A DNA stretch of 19,358 nucleotides, taken from NCBI GenBank assembly GCA_905204225.1, contig CAJKZK010000021.1:1-19358 (forward strand). The letters are read 5' to 3'. This DNA comes from an uncultured Bacillota bacterium. GTDB lineage: Bacteria > Bacillota_I > Bacilli_A > RFN20 > CAG-449. The translations under genes were made by a program, and so were the position numbers. The notes beneath the pieces were generated by a model. That model worked only from the letters and a program-made list of their open reading frames with translations. It had not been told where the DNA came from and did not search any database. Below are positions 1 to 9,146 of this stretch, piece by piece (within the stretch, counting starts at the first letter, position 1; the number at the start of each line of letters is the position of its first letter).

Positions 1-519
1 AAAATCATCATTTGAAAATAATGAAAATTTATTATTTATAAATATAATTAATTTTTTTGAAAAATAAAATAATAAAATAAGAAATAAACCATAAGGACCA
101 TATTGCATTCTTATAGGAAAAAAACTAAATCCGGTTAATATACCTATCGTTATAGGTATAATTGAAAAAAATTTTTGATATATTTTTTTACTATCTAAAA
201 GATAAATAGATAATCCACCTAAAACAAATGTTAATAAAACAGAACCTTCATATTGATGCAAAAAAATGAATTCACCAAGATTAGTTATGATATCTAAAAT
301 AAACAATCTAAGAAAATATAAAAAAGGTTTTTTGGAATAATGAACGCCTTCAGTAATTAAAAAAACAAAAATAGGGAAAGAAATTCTACCTATAATTCTT
401 AAAATATAATAAGTTGGAGAAGAATAAGAAAAAAAATATGCTCCACAATGATCAATAATCATTGTAATCATGGCAATAATTTTAAGCCAAAAAGCATCTA
501 ATATTTGATATTTTTTCAT
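1..519 (-). CDS. TraX-like integral membrane protein (partial, C-terminus beyond window)
   Basis: The minus strand is open from an ATG at 519 to the window edge (173 codons), so the C-terminus is missing. The N-terminal hydrophobic segment LKIIAMITMIIDHCG (residues 12-26) followed by GRISFPIFVFLITEG (44-58) matches the TraX family pattern; several more hydrophobic helices follow. TraX of the F plasmid is associated with N-acetylation of pilin, while chromosomal relatives in Bacillota are mostly uncharacterised, so a membrane acyltransferase-like role is only family-level inference. The start codon shares one base with the stop codon of the upstream CPBP protease gene (TAATG), which indicates translational coupling. 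No ribosome binding site independent of the upstream gene is obvious. Confidence 0.75.
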   Translation of the reverse strand, partial: MKKYQILDAFWLKIIAMITMIIDHCGAYFFSYSSPTYYILRIIGRISFPIFVFLITEGVHYSKKPFLYFLRLFILDIITNLGEFIFLHQYEGSVLLTFVLGGLSIYLLDSKKIYQKFFSIIPITIGILTGFSFFPIRMQYGPYGLFLILLFYFSKKLIIFINNKFSLFSNDDF

Positions 520-1268
520 TATTTTGAATATATTAATAAAGTCATTAAGACAGAATAAGCGTTATTAAAAATATGAGCTATTATTGAAGTTGCTAAACTA
601 TCATTTCTATCGTAAGCATAACATAAAATGGCAGCAGCAATCATATAACTTGGCAAATTTACTAATTCAATAATCCATTCTTGAGCTGTAGAATTATCAA
701 AACTAAAATGAATTAATCCAAATAAGATAATTGTAATAAAATAAGCTAATTTTCTAGATTTCTTTTTAATAGTTCCAAACAAACCATATCTATAAGTTAA
801 TTCTTCAACAACTGGACCAATTATTGCTACAGTAATGGTTGATAAAAATGGATTTAAAGTAATAATGCTTCTAACCGAATCTTCATTTTGATTTTCACTA
901 ATGTTAGGAATAATATTTTGAATAATAATATTATAAAACATTGTTGAACAAAGAATTAAAACACCAAAAATACAACCTTCTTTAATATTTTTATTGTCTT
1001 TAAATTTTGCGATTATTTCTTGAATATTGTTATTGCCAATAATTATTATCATAATTAAAAATGTAACAACATAAATACTATAATTAATAATAACACTTGA
1101 ATTTAAAGAAAAATTAACTTTATTAATAAATAAATTTAAATCAAAAGTTAAAAATATATAATAAAAAAAGTTTAAAAGTTGTAAAGCTACTGCAAAAATT
1201 TGTAAACCTGCAAATCCAAGTAAAAAGACAATAATTCTTTTATAAAAATCGTTATTTTTTGAGTCCAT
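519..1268 (-). CDS. CPBP family intramembrane glutamic endopeptidase (Abi/CAAX-type)
   Basis: This 249-residue polytopic membrane protein has the complete CPBP motif set: EExxxR as EELTYR (E155, E156, R160), a conserved His in the following helix (IHFS, H187), and HxxxN/B-type motif 4 (HIFNN, H232 to N236). Members are membrane proteases related to Rce1, used in bacteria for peptide maturation, bacteriocin self-immunity or unknown processing. I chose the ATG at 1268 (MDSKNND) over one 13 codons upstream because GAGGA lies about 6 bases before it on the minus strand, whereas the upstream ATG would place this site inside the gene. The gene is coupled by a one-base overlap to the TraX-like gene downstream and is divergent from the large operon at 1486. 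No peptide precursor gene is visible beside it. Confidence 0.88.
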   Translation of the reverse strand: MDSKNNDFYKRIIVFLLGFAGLQIFAVALQLLNFFYYIFLTFDLNLFINKVNFSLNSSVIINYSIYVVTFLIMIIIIGNNNIQEIIAKFKDNKNIKEGCIFGVLILCSTMFYNIIIQNIIPNISENQNEDSVRSIITLNPFLSTITVAIIGPVVEELTYRYGLFGTIKKKSRKLAYFITIILFGLIHFSFDNSTAQEWIIELVNLPSYMIAAAILCYAYDRNDSLATSIIAHIFNNAYSVLMTLLIYSK

Positions 1269-1375
1269 TTTTATTCCTCGATATTTATAGTATAAAATAA
1301 AGAACAATTTAAATAAATAGAAAGTCTAAAATCAAATAAAATTAATAAAGAAGCAATTTTTAAATTAATATAGTA

Positions 1376-1390
1376 TGCGTTTATAACGCT
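1376..1390. repeat. Small GC-containing inverted repeat in divergent intergenic region
   Basis: GCGTT (1377-1381) and AACGC (1385-1389) form a 5-bp stem around TAT, followed on the plus strand by TTTATTT. It is the only GC-rich patch in the 217-base region between the divergent genes starting at 1268 (minus) and 1486 (plus). It could be an operator or a weak terminator; no regulator can be named. Confidence 0.3.
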
Positions 1391-1485
1391 TTATTTAATA
1401 AAAAAATAAAATTATAGATAAAATTTATTATATAAGCATTATATAATATTGTAATATATTATTGAGGAGTGAAAGTGGTTATTAT

Positions 1486-4400
1486 ATGGTCAATGAACAG
1501 AATATTACATTAATTTTAAACATTGCAATAGGCATAATTGCTTTAATTGTTTTAATTAAATCATTAATTGGATTAAAAAAAGGATTTTGGAAAGGATTAG
1601 TTTCATTACTAGTTTCTACGATTTTATATATATTAGTAATTGTTTTTAACATAAAATTTACTGATTTATATTATGAATTGAATATTGGTCAATTTATTAA
1701 TTCGACAATTAATATTAATGGTGAAAACATACAAATAACAACAATAGGTAACACATTAAGAGAAGTACTTATTAATTTGACAAAATCAAATACTGGAACA
1801 ACTTTAACTCCTGAAGCAATAAAATTATGTGATGCATTAACAGTTTCAATTTTATCATTTGTAGTTTTTATATTGCATATCATTATAGTTGCGTTTATTA
1901 TTGCACCTATTATTTCTACAATTATTTATAATTTAATTTTAAAACCTATTTTAGGTGAAAAAATAACAAAAAAACATAAATTAAGAATTGCTGGCTTTTT
2001 TACTTATGCAGTAAAAGCTGCAATAACTACTTCTTTATTAGTTGTACCTTTTTCAAGCGTAGCAAATCAAATTGTTATAGCAGTAGGGGATAAAAAATTA
2101 GAAGGTAATGCAAAATATATTACAGATTATGCAAATGCTTATAATAATTCATTATTCGCTAAAGTATTTTCAGGATTTAAAATTAATGGAAAATCTTTAG
2201 ATGTTTATTTAATTGATTTTGCAACAACAGTTACTTATGATGAAAATGGTAATAAATCTTCATTTATTGATGAAGTTGGTGTAATAAGTAAAATACTTGC
2301 TGATGGATTGGAACAAGGTGTTATAGATATTGTTGATTTATCAAATATACAAATTGATTATATTAAAGCATTATCAAGTGTTTTTGTTACTAATACTTTA
2401 AATACTTTATCTTCTTCTCCATTAATAACAGCTTTATTTCCAGTAGTCTTAAGTATTGCATCTAATAACGATTCAATAAAAAATTATGTTGATTTAAGTT
2501 CTGTTGATTGGAACAGCATCGATTGGGGCGATGAATTAAACACTTTATCTTCAGTTTATGAAACATTTTATCAAACTGGTATTGTTGAAAAATTTTTCGA
2601 TACAGAAGAACTTTATAATTATGAATTAACTAGAGACTCATATAATTATTTTAAACAAACATTTGAAAAAATTGATGAATCATCAGCCTTGACACAAATC
2701 ATGCCATATCTTTTTGCAAGTTTTGCTAGTTATTTTGATGAAGGTGACTTTTCTGGAATTTTATCAACAGATCCTGCTGATTACAAAGATATCAAAATAG
2801 GCGAAGAACTTATAACAATTTATGACTCATTAATGACAATTTCAGATTTTTCAGATTATATATTTGACGATACTACTATTGTTAATACTCAAGCAAACAT
2901 ATTAAAAACAAACAATGACAATAGAAGGTTTTTAAAAATTAATGATTTAATTGATGAAAATAATAGACAAAAAATTGTTGATTTCTTATTAAGTCATGAT
3001 GCTGTAAGTGGTGAATATGTAGAAAATGAAAATACTTATGAATTCATGTCATCTGATGGAGTTAGTAAAATTAATACTGTTTCATTATTTAATGGAGTAT
3101 ATGATGAAAATAATAATGAAGTATATAAAGGAATTTTAGATTCAAAATTATTAAGTGATAAAATAGGACCTCTTTTAAAATGGGCTACTAGTTCTAATGA
3201 AGAAATAAAAAAATATAATTTAAATGATGTTATAAATGATATAAGTAAAATTAAAGATTATGATTGGAAAAATGAAATTGATAGTCTTTTGAATATTGTT
3301 TCAATCGTTTTTAATAATGATAATTTGAAGTTTGATGAAAATTTTGATATCTTTGATCAAAATGTTATTAATGAATTAAAAAAGATAACTCCTTTTTTAG
3401 GAAAATCGGACATTGCTAAAAGAAGTATAAGTCCAATTATGAATTCATTACTTGGAGAAAAAGAAATCATGGGATTATCTATTAAAGATTTAACATTTAA
3501 TAGTGATGATAATGATTTTGATTTAGCTCAAGAATTTGATAAATTATTAAATATTATGCCAAATATAGGAAATCTAACTGATAATTTAAATGGATTTTCT
3601 TTTGAAACACTTTTTGATGAAAATTCGACTTTTGCTAGTGATTTAAATAATGTTTTAGAAGGTATTTATAATTCAAAAATATTGAATCATAACACTAAAG
3701 AAAACCAATTAAATAATTTTGAAAAAGTGATTAAAAGTTTAATGGGTAATTTAAAAGATGCAGGATTTAAAGAATTAAGTGATGAAGAATTATTAAATAT
3801 AAGAAATAATACAGGTTGGGTTAATGACAATTCAAATGGTGAAATAGATAATATTTGTAATGCTTTATCATCCCTTAAAAACATGAAATCAATTAAGAAA
3901 TTTATTAATCCAAATGGAACAGAATTATCATTAACTGATTTAGACACTAAAGAATTAGATACATTAATTACATCATTTGCCACTTCTAGAGTTATTGAAA
4001 ATTCTATGGGTAATATATGCAATAAATATTTTGCTTCATTTGCTAAAAATGCTGGAGTGGAAGTTAATTTTGAAAATGTTGATAATTGGGATAATGAAAG
4101 TGAAAACTTTTGCAAAGTAATTGATTTAATGAAAAGTATTTCTAATAAACACGGCACAATAGAAAATGGTGCATCTTTTTCTTTATCTAATATAAATTTA
4201 AATTCTTTAAAATATACATATTCTATTAATGGAGTAGAAAAAGATGGTGCAGATGATTTATGCGATATGCTTAAAGCGGTATATAAATTACAATGTATTC
4301 AAGAAAAAAATTCAACAGGAGAATTAGAAAATAAATTTGGTGATATTGTATATGATTTTTCTAAAAATGTTTTATCATCATTAATTACTGATGAAAAAGA

Positions 4401-6453
4401 TTTAATGAAAATAAAAATAGATTGTAATTCTTTGGAAAATAATTGGGATCAAGAAAATGGTTCTATTGATAAAATAAATATATTTTTAAAACATATTATT
4501 AACAATGATAATTATTTTGATAAAGATAATAATTTAGATTTTAATAATGTATTTAACAATTTAGATGATAATATCCCAAATTTGAAAATTTTATTAGAAG
4601 ATTTAAATAATATTTATATGATGAGATCAACTATTGAACCAATTTTGAAGAATAATACAAAAGTTAATATTAATGGAATTAATTCTCAAAAATTATATTT
4701 TGAAGCTTTTTCAAATGAATATGACTATTTATCAAAATATAATATTGATACTCAAAAAGTTACAACTAGAAATCAAGAAATAACAAAAAGGAAAATTGAA
4801 ATAGATAATATATTTGAATTATATGAAAATGTTTCTAACTTAAATAATTTTAAAGGAGAAGGTATTTATAAATTTAGAGATGATGAAACAGGTGTAAATA
4901 AAATAGAAATAATTGAAAATATTTTACATGGATGTCATAATTCCATAATTTTTACAAAATGTAGTTCTTCATATTTAAATAATAAAGAAAATACAGATAC
5001 AAATACTTCAATTTTTGAAGATGTTATTTATTATGTTTTAGATGCTTCAACTGTAAAAGCAATGATAGGTGATGGAGCTAATGATGAAAAAATTGCTAAA
5101 TCATTAATTAAAGATATTACAAATGAAGTAAAGATAGGAATAAATAACAAAGGAGAAGATATTAAATTAAATTGGGATAATGAAATTACTAAACTGTGTA
5201 CTGCTCTTAGTAAGATTGTTAATATGGATGATAAAAATAATAATCCGATTACAAACATTAATGATTATTACAAAATATCATCTGATAGTGTAGAAGAAAT
5301 ATTAAATAGTCTTAATAATTCTTATCTATTACATGGTGCAGTAGCAAACGCTGTAAACGCAGTTTATATTAATTTAGGAATAACAAATTATAGTTTAGAT
5401 AAAATTAATAATCCAGTTGATGCAAAATTAATTGATAAAAAAACAATTTTATTTAATGAAAAAGTAGCATTATGGAATGATGATATAAAACACATAACTA
5501 ATTTATTTAAATCTATTGGAGATAAAACAATTGAAGATTTTAAAAATGATAAAGGTAGTACTTCAGCTATAAATACAAAACTTTTCTCAACAATGTTACC
5601 AGAAATTGCATTAATGCATAATATTGAAAATTGTACCAGTGATATAATATATGGAATATTTAATGATGCTGGGTTATCTAATTATATTTTAGGTAATTCA
5701 AATATAGAAAAAAGAGATAGAATACAATATTTGACAAATAATGCTGATTGGAACTTTGAAGCACAAAAATTAGATAGTGTTTCTAATTTATTACTAGATT
5801 TAAAAGATAAAATTAATAATAATGTTGGTGGATTAAATGATACTAACATTGATTCGATTGTTAATATTATAGAGGCAACTTATGATTATAATCAAAACAA
5901 TGAATCAATAGAAAAATATTATTCTAGAGGGCAACTTGCTAGTGAAATTGTTTCTAGTTTATTAAATGAAATGCTTAATAAAGTTGATTCAACAATAGGA
6001 TATAATTTCAAAGATGGCAAAGTAGGATTATTCTCAAATATGAATAAATATGAACAAGATGGATTAATTGGTACAATTAAAATGGTTAAAGATGTCGAAG
6101 AATTAAATAATATTTTAAATAAAATAACAGCTAATCCACTTGATACTAATGCAAAAAATAATTTAATTGAATGGAAAAGAATAGATTCAACTAATAAATT
6201 TTATAATCATATGGCAATGATGGGGCGCCTATTAAAAACTAGCGAAACTAATTATGAAATAAATTCACAAGAAAAGAGAGCATTTTTAAACCAAGATAAT
6301 TCAATTATTGCTGAAATTTTATATAAAAAATTAATTGAAAAAGCAAATATAGATAATAATATTGTTAAAAATATTAATTGGAATTTAAATGGCAAAACAT
6401 TCGAAGATAAAGCAATAGAAATTATTAATGAAATGAACAAATATATTATTTAA
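1486..6453 (+). CDS. Giant CvpA-like membrane protein with long degenerate W-x-x-E repeat tail
   Basis: The product is 1,655 residues. The first 200 residues resemble CvpA (colicin V production family): hydrophobic helices at about 7-29, 36-55, 118-146 and 168-195, with the typical GLKKGFWKG turn (29-37) after helix 1. Positive loops after helix 1 (KKGFWK) and helix 3 (KPILGEKITKKHK) suggest these face the cytoplasm, which would put the ~1,450-residue tail outside the cell; this is inference. The tail is rich in Asn, Asp, Lys, Ile and Leu and repeats a W-[DN]-x-E/D-plus-Leu-heptad element about ten times. An alternative TTG start at 1462 is in frame, but the GAGGAG at 1464-1469 overlaps it and fits the ATG at 1486 better, although 16 bases away. 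It is the first gene of the operon to 10080. Function unknown. Confidence 0.8.
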   Translation: MVNEQNITLILNIAIGIIALIVLIKSLIGLKKGFWKGLVSLLVSTILYILVIVFNIKFTDLYYELNIGQFINSTININGENIQITTIGNTLREVLINLTKSNTGTTLTPEAIKLCDALTVSILSFVVFILHIIIVAFIIAPIISTIIYNLILKPILGEKITKKHKLRIAGFFTYAVKAAITTSLLVVPFSSVANQIVIAVGDKKLEGNAKYITDYANAYNNSLFAKVFSGFKINGKSLDVYLIDFATTVTYDENGNKSSFIDEVGVISKILADGLEQGVIDIVDLSNIQIDYIKALSSVFVTNTLNTLSSSPLITALFPVVLSIASNNDSIKNYVDLSSVDWNSIDWGDELNTLSSVYETFYQTGIVEKFFDTEELYNYELTRDSYNYFKQTFEKIDESSALTQIMPYLFASFASYFDEGDFSGILSTDPADYKDIKIGEELITIYDSLMTISDFSDYIFDDTTIVNTQANILKTNNDNRRFLKINDLIDENNRQKIVDFLLSHDAVSGEYVENENTYEFMSSDGVSKINTVSLFNGVYDENNNEVYKGILDSKLLSDKIGPLLKWATSSNEEIKKYNLNDVINDISKIKDYDWKNEIDSLLNIVSIVFNNDNLKFDENFDIFDQNVINELKKITPFLGKSDIAKRSISPIMNSLLGEKEIMGLSIKDLTFNSDDNDFDLAQEFDKLLNIMPNIGNLTDNLNGFSFETLFDENSTFASDLNNVLEGIYNSKILNHNTKENQLNNFEKVIKSLMGNLKDAGFKELSDEELLNIRNNTGWVNDNSNGEIDNICNALSSLKNMKSIKKFINPNGTELSLTDLDTKELDTLITSFATSRVIENSMGNICNKYFASFAKNAGVEVNFENVDNWDNESENFCKVIDLMKSISNKHGTIENGASFSLSNINLNSLKYTYSINGVEKDGADDLCDMLKAVYKLQCIQEKNSTGELENKFGDIVYDFSKNVLSSLITDEKDLMKIKIDCNSLENNWDQENGSIDKINIFLKHIINNDNYFDKDNNLDFNNVFNNLDDNIPNLKILLEDLNNIYMMRSTIEPILKNNTKVNINGINSQKLYFEAFSNEYDYLSKYNIDTQKVTTRNQEITKRKIEIDNIFELYENVSNLNNFKGEGIYKFRDDETGVNKIEIIENILHGCHNSIIFTKCSSSYLNNKENTDTNTSIFEDVIYYVLDASTVKAMIGDGANDEKIAKSLIKDITNEVKIGINNKGEDIKLNWDNEITKLCTALSKIVNMDDKNNNPITNINDYYKISSDSVEEILNSLNNSYLLHGAVANAVNAVYINLGITNYSLDKINNPVDAKLIDKKTILFNEKVALWNDDIKHITNLFKSIGDKTIEDFKNDKGSTSAINTKLFSTMLPEIALMHNIENCTSDIIYGIFNDAGLSNYILGNSNIEKRDRIQYLTNNADWNFEAQKLDSVSNLLLDLKDKINNNVGGLNDTNIDSIVNIIEATYDYNQNNESIEKYYSRGQLASEIVSSLLNEMLNKVDSTIGYNFKDGKVGLFSNMNKYEQDGLIGTIKMVKDVEELNNILNKITANPLDTNAKNNLIEWKRIDSTNKFYNHMAMMGRLLKTSETNYEINSQEKRAFLNQDNSIIAEILYKKLIEKANIDNNIVKNINWNLNGKTFEDKAIEIINEMNKYII

Positions 6454-6455
6454 TT

Positions 6456-7055
6456 ATGAAACAAATAAAAGAAAAATATATAAATGAAATAGATATTCAA
6501 AAATCAAAATTTATTGCTGTAATTTTACCTATTTATGATAAAAATGAAGTTAAAAATGAAATAGATATCTTAAGAAAAATATATCCTAAAGCAACCCATT
6601 ATTGTTATGGATATATTATAAATGGAATGCAAAAATCTAATGATGATGGTGAACCTGCTTCAACAGCTGGAAAACCTATTTTAGAAAATTTAATAATAAA
6701 TCAATTAAATAATGTTTTGCTTGTTGTTATAAGGTATTTTGGAGGAATAAAACTTGGTGCTGGTGGATTAATAAGAGCATATGTTGATGCTTCAAACAAA
6801 GTAATTCAAAAAGCGACATTATATCAAGAAAAAAATGTGGATATTTATAAAATAAGTTGTTTATATAATCAAATAAATATCTTAAAAAATTATTTAAATG
6901 AAATGGGTGCCTTAATACTCAAAACGGAGTATAATGAAGAAGTAGATTTTTATATTTCTATTAATAATTTCAATGAAAAAGAACTTATTAGCTATATGCA
7001 AGGTAAAATTAAAATAACTTTTATTGAATCAAAAATAGATCTAATAAAACTTTAA
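6456..7055 (+). CDS. YigZ/IMPACT family protein (YvyE-like)
   Basis: This 199-residue protein carries the diagnostic UPF0029/IMPACT signature: SNDDGEPASTAGKPIL (61-76), RYFGG (93-97) and GAGGLIRAY (101-109), followed by a ferredoxin-like C-terminal domain (about 130-199). Bacterial members are widespread; the eukaryotic relative IMPACT modulates translational control through Gcn1, while the bacterial role is not firmly established. The start lies 2 bases after the stop of the giant gene with no Shine-Dalgarno sequence in front, so translation probably depends on ribosomes terminating upstream. It is operon member two of five. Confidence 0.92.
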   Translation: MKQIKEKYINEIDIQKSKFIAVILPIYDKNEVKNEIDILRKIYPKATHYCYGYIINGMQKSNDDGEPASTAGKPILENLIINQLNNVLLVVIRYFGGIKLGAGGLIRAYVDASNKVIQKATLYQEKNVDIYKISCLYNQINILKNYLNEMGALILKTEYNEEVDFYISINNFNEKELISYMQGKIKITFIESKIDLIKL

Positions 7056-7065
7056 GGAGAAAACG

Positions 7066-7929
7066 ATGCAAGAAACAAACAAAAAAGTAAATGGTTGTAA
7101 TGGAGAATGTTCAAGTTGTGAAAGTTCATCTTCATGTTCAGTAAATAATTTTCAATTAAAATTAAACGACTATTCACATATTAAAACAATTTTAGGAGTA
7201 GTTTCTGGTAAAGGTGGAGTGGGAAAATCAATGATTTCTTCTTTACTGGCTGTTACTTTAGCAGAAAAAGGATTAAATGTTGGTATTATGGATGCTGATA
7301 TAACAGGGCCAAGCATTGCTAAAACATTTAATGTCAAAGAAAAAGCTTATGGACAAAATAATTTAATTTATCCACATATAACAGAAAAATATAATATTAA
7401 AGTAATTTCTAGTAATATGTTACTTGAAAATGATGATGATCCAATTGTTTGGAGAGGATCACTTATATCTAATTTAGTTAAACAATTTTATACAGATGTA
7501 TTTTGGGGAAAATTGGATGTTTTATTAATAGATATGCCACCAGGAACTGGTGACGTAGCTTTAACAACATTTCAAAGTATTCCACTAGATGGAATTGTAA
7601 TGGTTACAACACCACAAGATCTTGTTTCAATGATTGTGTCTAAAGCTTGTAAAATGGCAAATATGATGAATGTAAAAATGATGGGTGTAGTAGAGAATAT
7701 GGCTTATGTCGAATGCCCAAATTGTCATGAGAAGATTTATTTATATGGAAAAAGTAAAACAATTGATTTAATTAAACCATATAATCTAGATATATTAGCC
7801 TCCTTACCTATTAATCCTCAATTAACTGAATTGGTTAATGAAGGAAGAATTGAAGAATACGAGGGCCATTATTTAGATTCAGTTGCAGATAAAATTATTT
7901 CAAAAATTGATATAGGAGATGCTGATTAA
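7066..7929 (+). CDS. Mrp/Nbp35 family Fe-S cluster carrier ATPase
   Basis: This 287-residue deviant-Walker P-loop ATPase has GKGGVGKS (48-55), the signature Lys of the MinD/Mrp class, a DMPPGTGD block (156-163) and a CPNC motif (217-220) that in this family ligates the bridging [4Fe-4S] cluster at the dimer interface. It likely assembles or delivers Fe-S clusters in the cytosol. Unlike typical bacterial Mrp/ApbC, it lacks the N-terminal MIP18-like domain and instead starts with a Cys-rich stretch, C11-x3-C15-x2-C18-x5-C24, which resembles the N-terminal ferredoxin-like cluster motif of Nbp35 proteins. AAGGAG at 7054-7059 precedes the ATG at good spacing. Its stop overlaps the next start by one base. 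Confidence 0.92.
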   Translation: MQETNKKVNGCNGECSSCESSSSCSVNNFQLKLNDYSHIKTILGVVSGKGGVGKSMISSLLAVTLAEKGLNVGIMDADITGPSIAKTFNVKEKAYGQNNLIYPHITEKYNIKVISSNMLLENDDDPIVWRGSLISNLVKQFYTDVFWGKLDVLLIDMPPGTGDVALTTFQSIPLDGIVMVTTPQDLVSMIVSKACKMANMMNVKMMGVVENMAYVECPNCHEKIYLYGKSKTIDLIKPYNLDILASLPINPQLTELVNEGRIEEYEGHYLDSVADKIISKIDIGDAD

Positions 7930-9146
7930 TGGATTATTTATCACGTAGAAATAAATTATTGAATAAAATAAAAAATGGAACAATTATTCTTTTTTCTGGA
8001 TCGAAAATATTAAAATCTGCTGATGAAGAATATCCTTTTGAAGTTAATAAAAATTTTTATTATTTTACTGGAATTAATCAACCAGAAACATATTTAGTTT
8101 TATCAAAAAAGAAAGAACATTTATATATATTACCAAATAATGAAAAATTAGCACGCTGGGTTGGATATAATTTAACATGTCAAGAAGCAAAACAAATATC
8201 TAATTGTAAAAAAATATCAACAAATAGGCTAATTTTCAATAATTTAAAAAAAATTGCAAAAGAAGAAAAAATAATTTATCTTGACTTAACAAAATCAAGT
8301 TTTCATGGTGAAATTAACCAAGGGCAAAGAATTAAAAATTTTTTGTTAAAAGAAAATCCAAATTTAATAATTAAAGATATATCAAAAAAAATATATGATT
8401 TAAGAGCAGTTAAAGATAATGATGAAATAGAAGCTTTAAGAAAATCTATTAATATTACTAAATTAGCCTTAAATGCTGTTATGGAAAATATTAAAAAACT
8501 TAACACGGAAAAAGAATGTCAAGCATTGTTTGAAGAAAGAATTGCTTCGTTAGGTTTAGCTAGACCTTCATTTCCAACTATTGCTGCTGCAGGAAAAAAT
8601 GCAACTACATTACATTATTCTTCCAATAATCAATCATTTAATACTAATGATTTAATTCTAATGGATTTAGGTGCATGCATAAATTTTTATAATGCAGATA
8701 TTACAAGAACTTATCCTCATAATGGTATTTTTAATCAAAAACAAAAAGAAATATATGAATTGGTTTTAAAATGTAATAAAACAATAATTAATATGATTAA
8801 ACCAAATTTGACGATTAAAGATTTGCAAGAAAAAACCAAAGAAATACTTGCTGATGGATTAATAAATTTGGGAATAATTAATAACAAAGATGAATTAAAT
8901 AAATATTATTTCCACGGTGTTTCTCATCATTTAGGATTAGATACTCATGACCCTATGAATATGAAAACTCCTTTAAAAGAAGGAAACGTTATTACTGTTG
9001 AACCTGGATTATATATTAAAGAACTTGGTATTGGAATAAGAATAGAAGATGATGTACTAGTGACTCAAAACGGGTCTGAATGTCTTTCTAAAGATATAAT
9101 TAAAGAAGTAGCAGATATAGAAAAATATATGGATCAATATGAATAA
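7929..9146 (+). CDS. pepP: Xaa-Pro aminopeptidase (M24B, PepP type)
   Basis: The protein has 405 residues: an N-terminal aminopeptidase-P domain (about 1-125) and a C-terminal pita-bread metallopeptidase fold. All five metal ligands are present: D246 and D257 (MDLGACINFYNADITR), H333 (HGVSHHLGLDTHD, with H329 and H340 also conserved), E358 (VEPGLY) and E373 (RIEDDV). It removes an N-terminal residue preceding proline, using two Mn2+-type metals, and acts in the cytoplasm on peptides. The ATG shares one base with the mrp stop (TAATG), and AGGAG at 7914-7918 lies inside the end of mrp. The next gene begins within its last codons. Confidence 0.93.
   Translation: MDYLSRRNKLLNKIKNGTIILFSGSKILKSADEEYPFEVNKNFYYFTGINQPETYLVLSKKKEHLYILPNNEKLARWVGYNLTCQEAKQISNCKKISTNRLIFNNLKKIAKEEKIIYLDLTKSSFHGEINQGQRIKNFLLKENPNLIIKDISKKIYDLRAVKDNDEIEALRKSINITKLALNAVMENIKKLNTEKECQALFEERIASLGLARPSFPTIAAAGKNATTLHYSSNNQSFNTNDLILMDLGACINFYNADITRTYPHNGIFNQKQKEIYELVLKCNKTIINMIKPNLTIKDLQEKTKEILADGLINLGIINNKDELNKYYFHGVSHHLGLDTHDPMNMKTPLKEGNVITVEPGLYIKELGIGIRIEDDVLVTQNGSECLSKDIIKEVADIEKYMDQYE

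Noticed and set aside
1268..1307. Upstream ATG giving a 262-residue CPBP protein
   Set aside because: The ribosome binding site GAGGA would lie inside the gene; the ATG at 1268 fits it.
1427..1447. Direct repeat ATTATATAA with 11-bp period before the giant gene
   Set aside because: It is pure A/T with little information in such AT-rich DNA and overlaps the presumed -10, unlike the more distinctive repeats at 16921.
1462..1485. TTG start for the giant protein
   Set aside because: The TTG overlaps the GAGGAG ribosome site and has no site of its own; the ATG at 1486 starts a more typical N-terminus.
3687..4157. Minus-strand open frames inside the giant gene (also near 1689, 5031 and 6252)
   Set aside because: There are no ribosome sites and no family motifs; they are antisense to a clearly coding frame.
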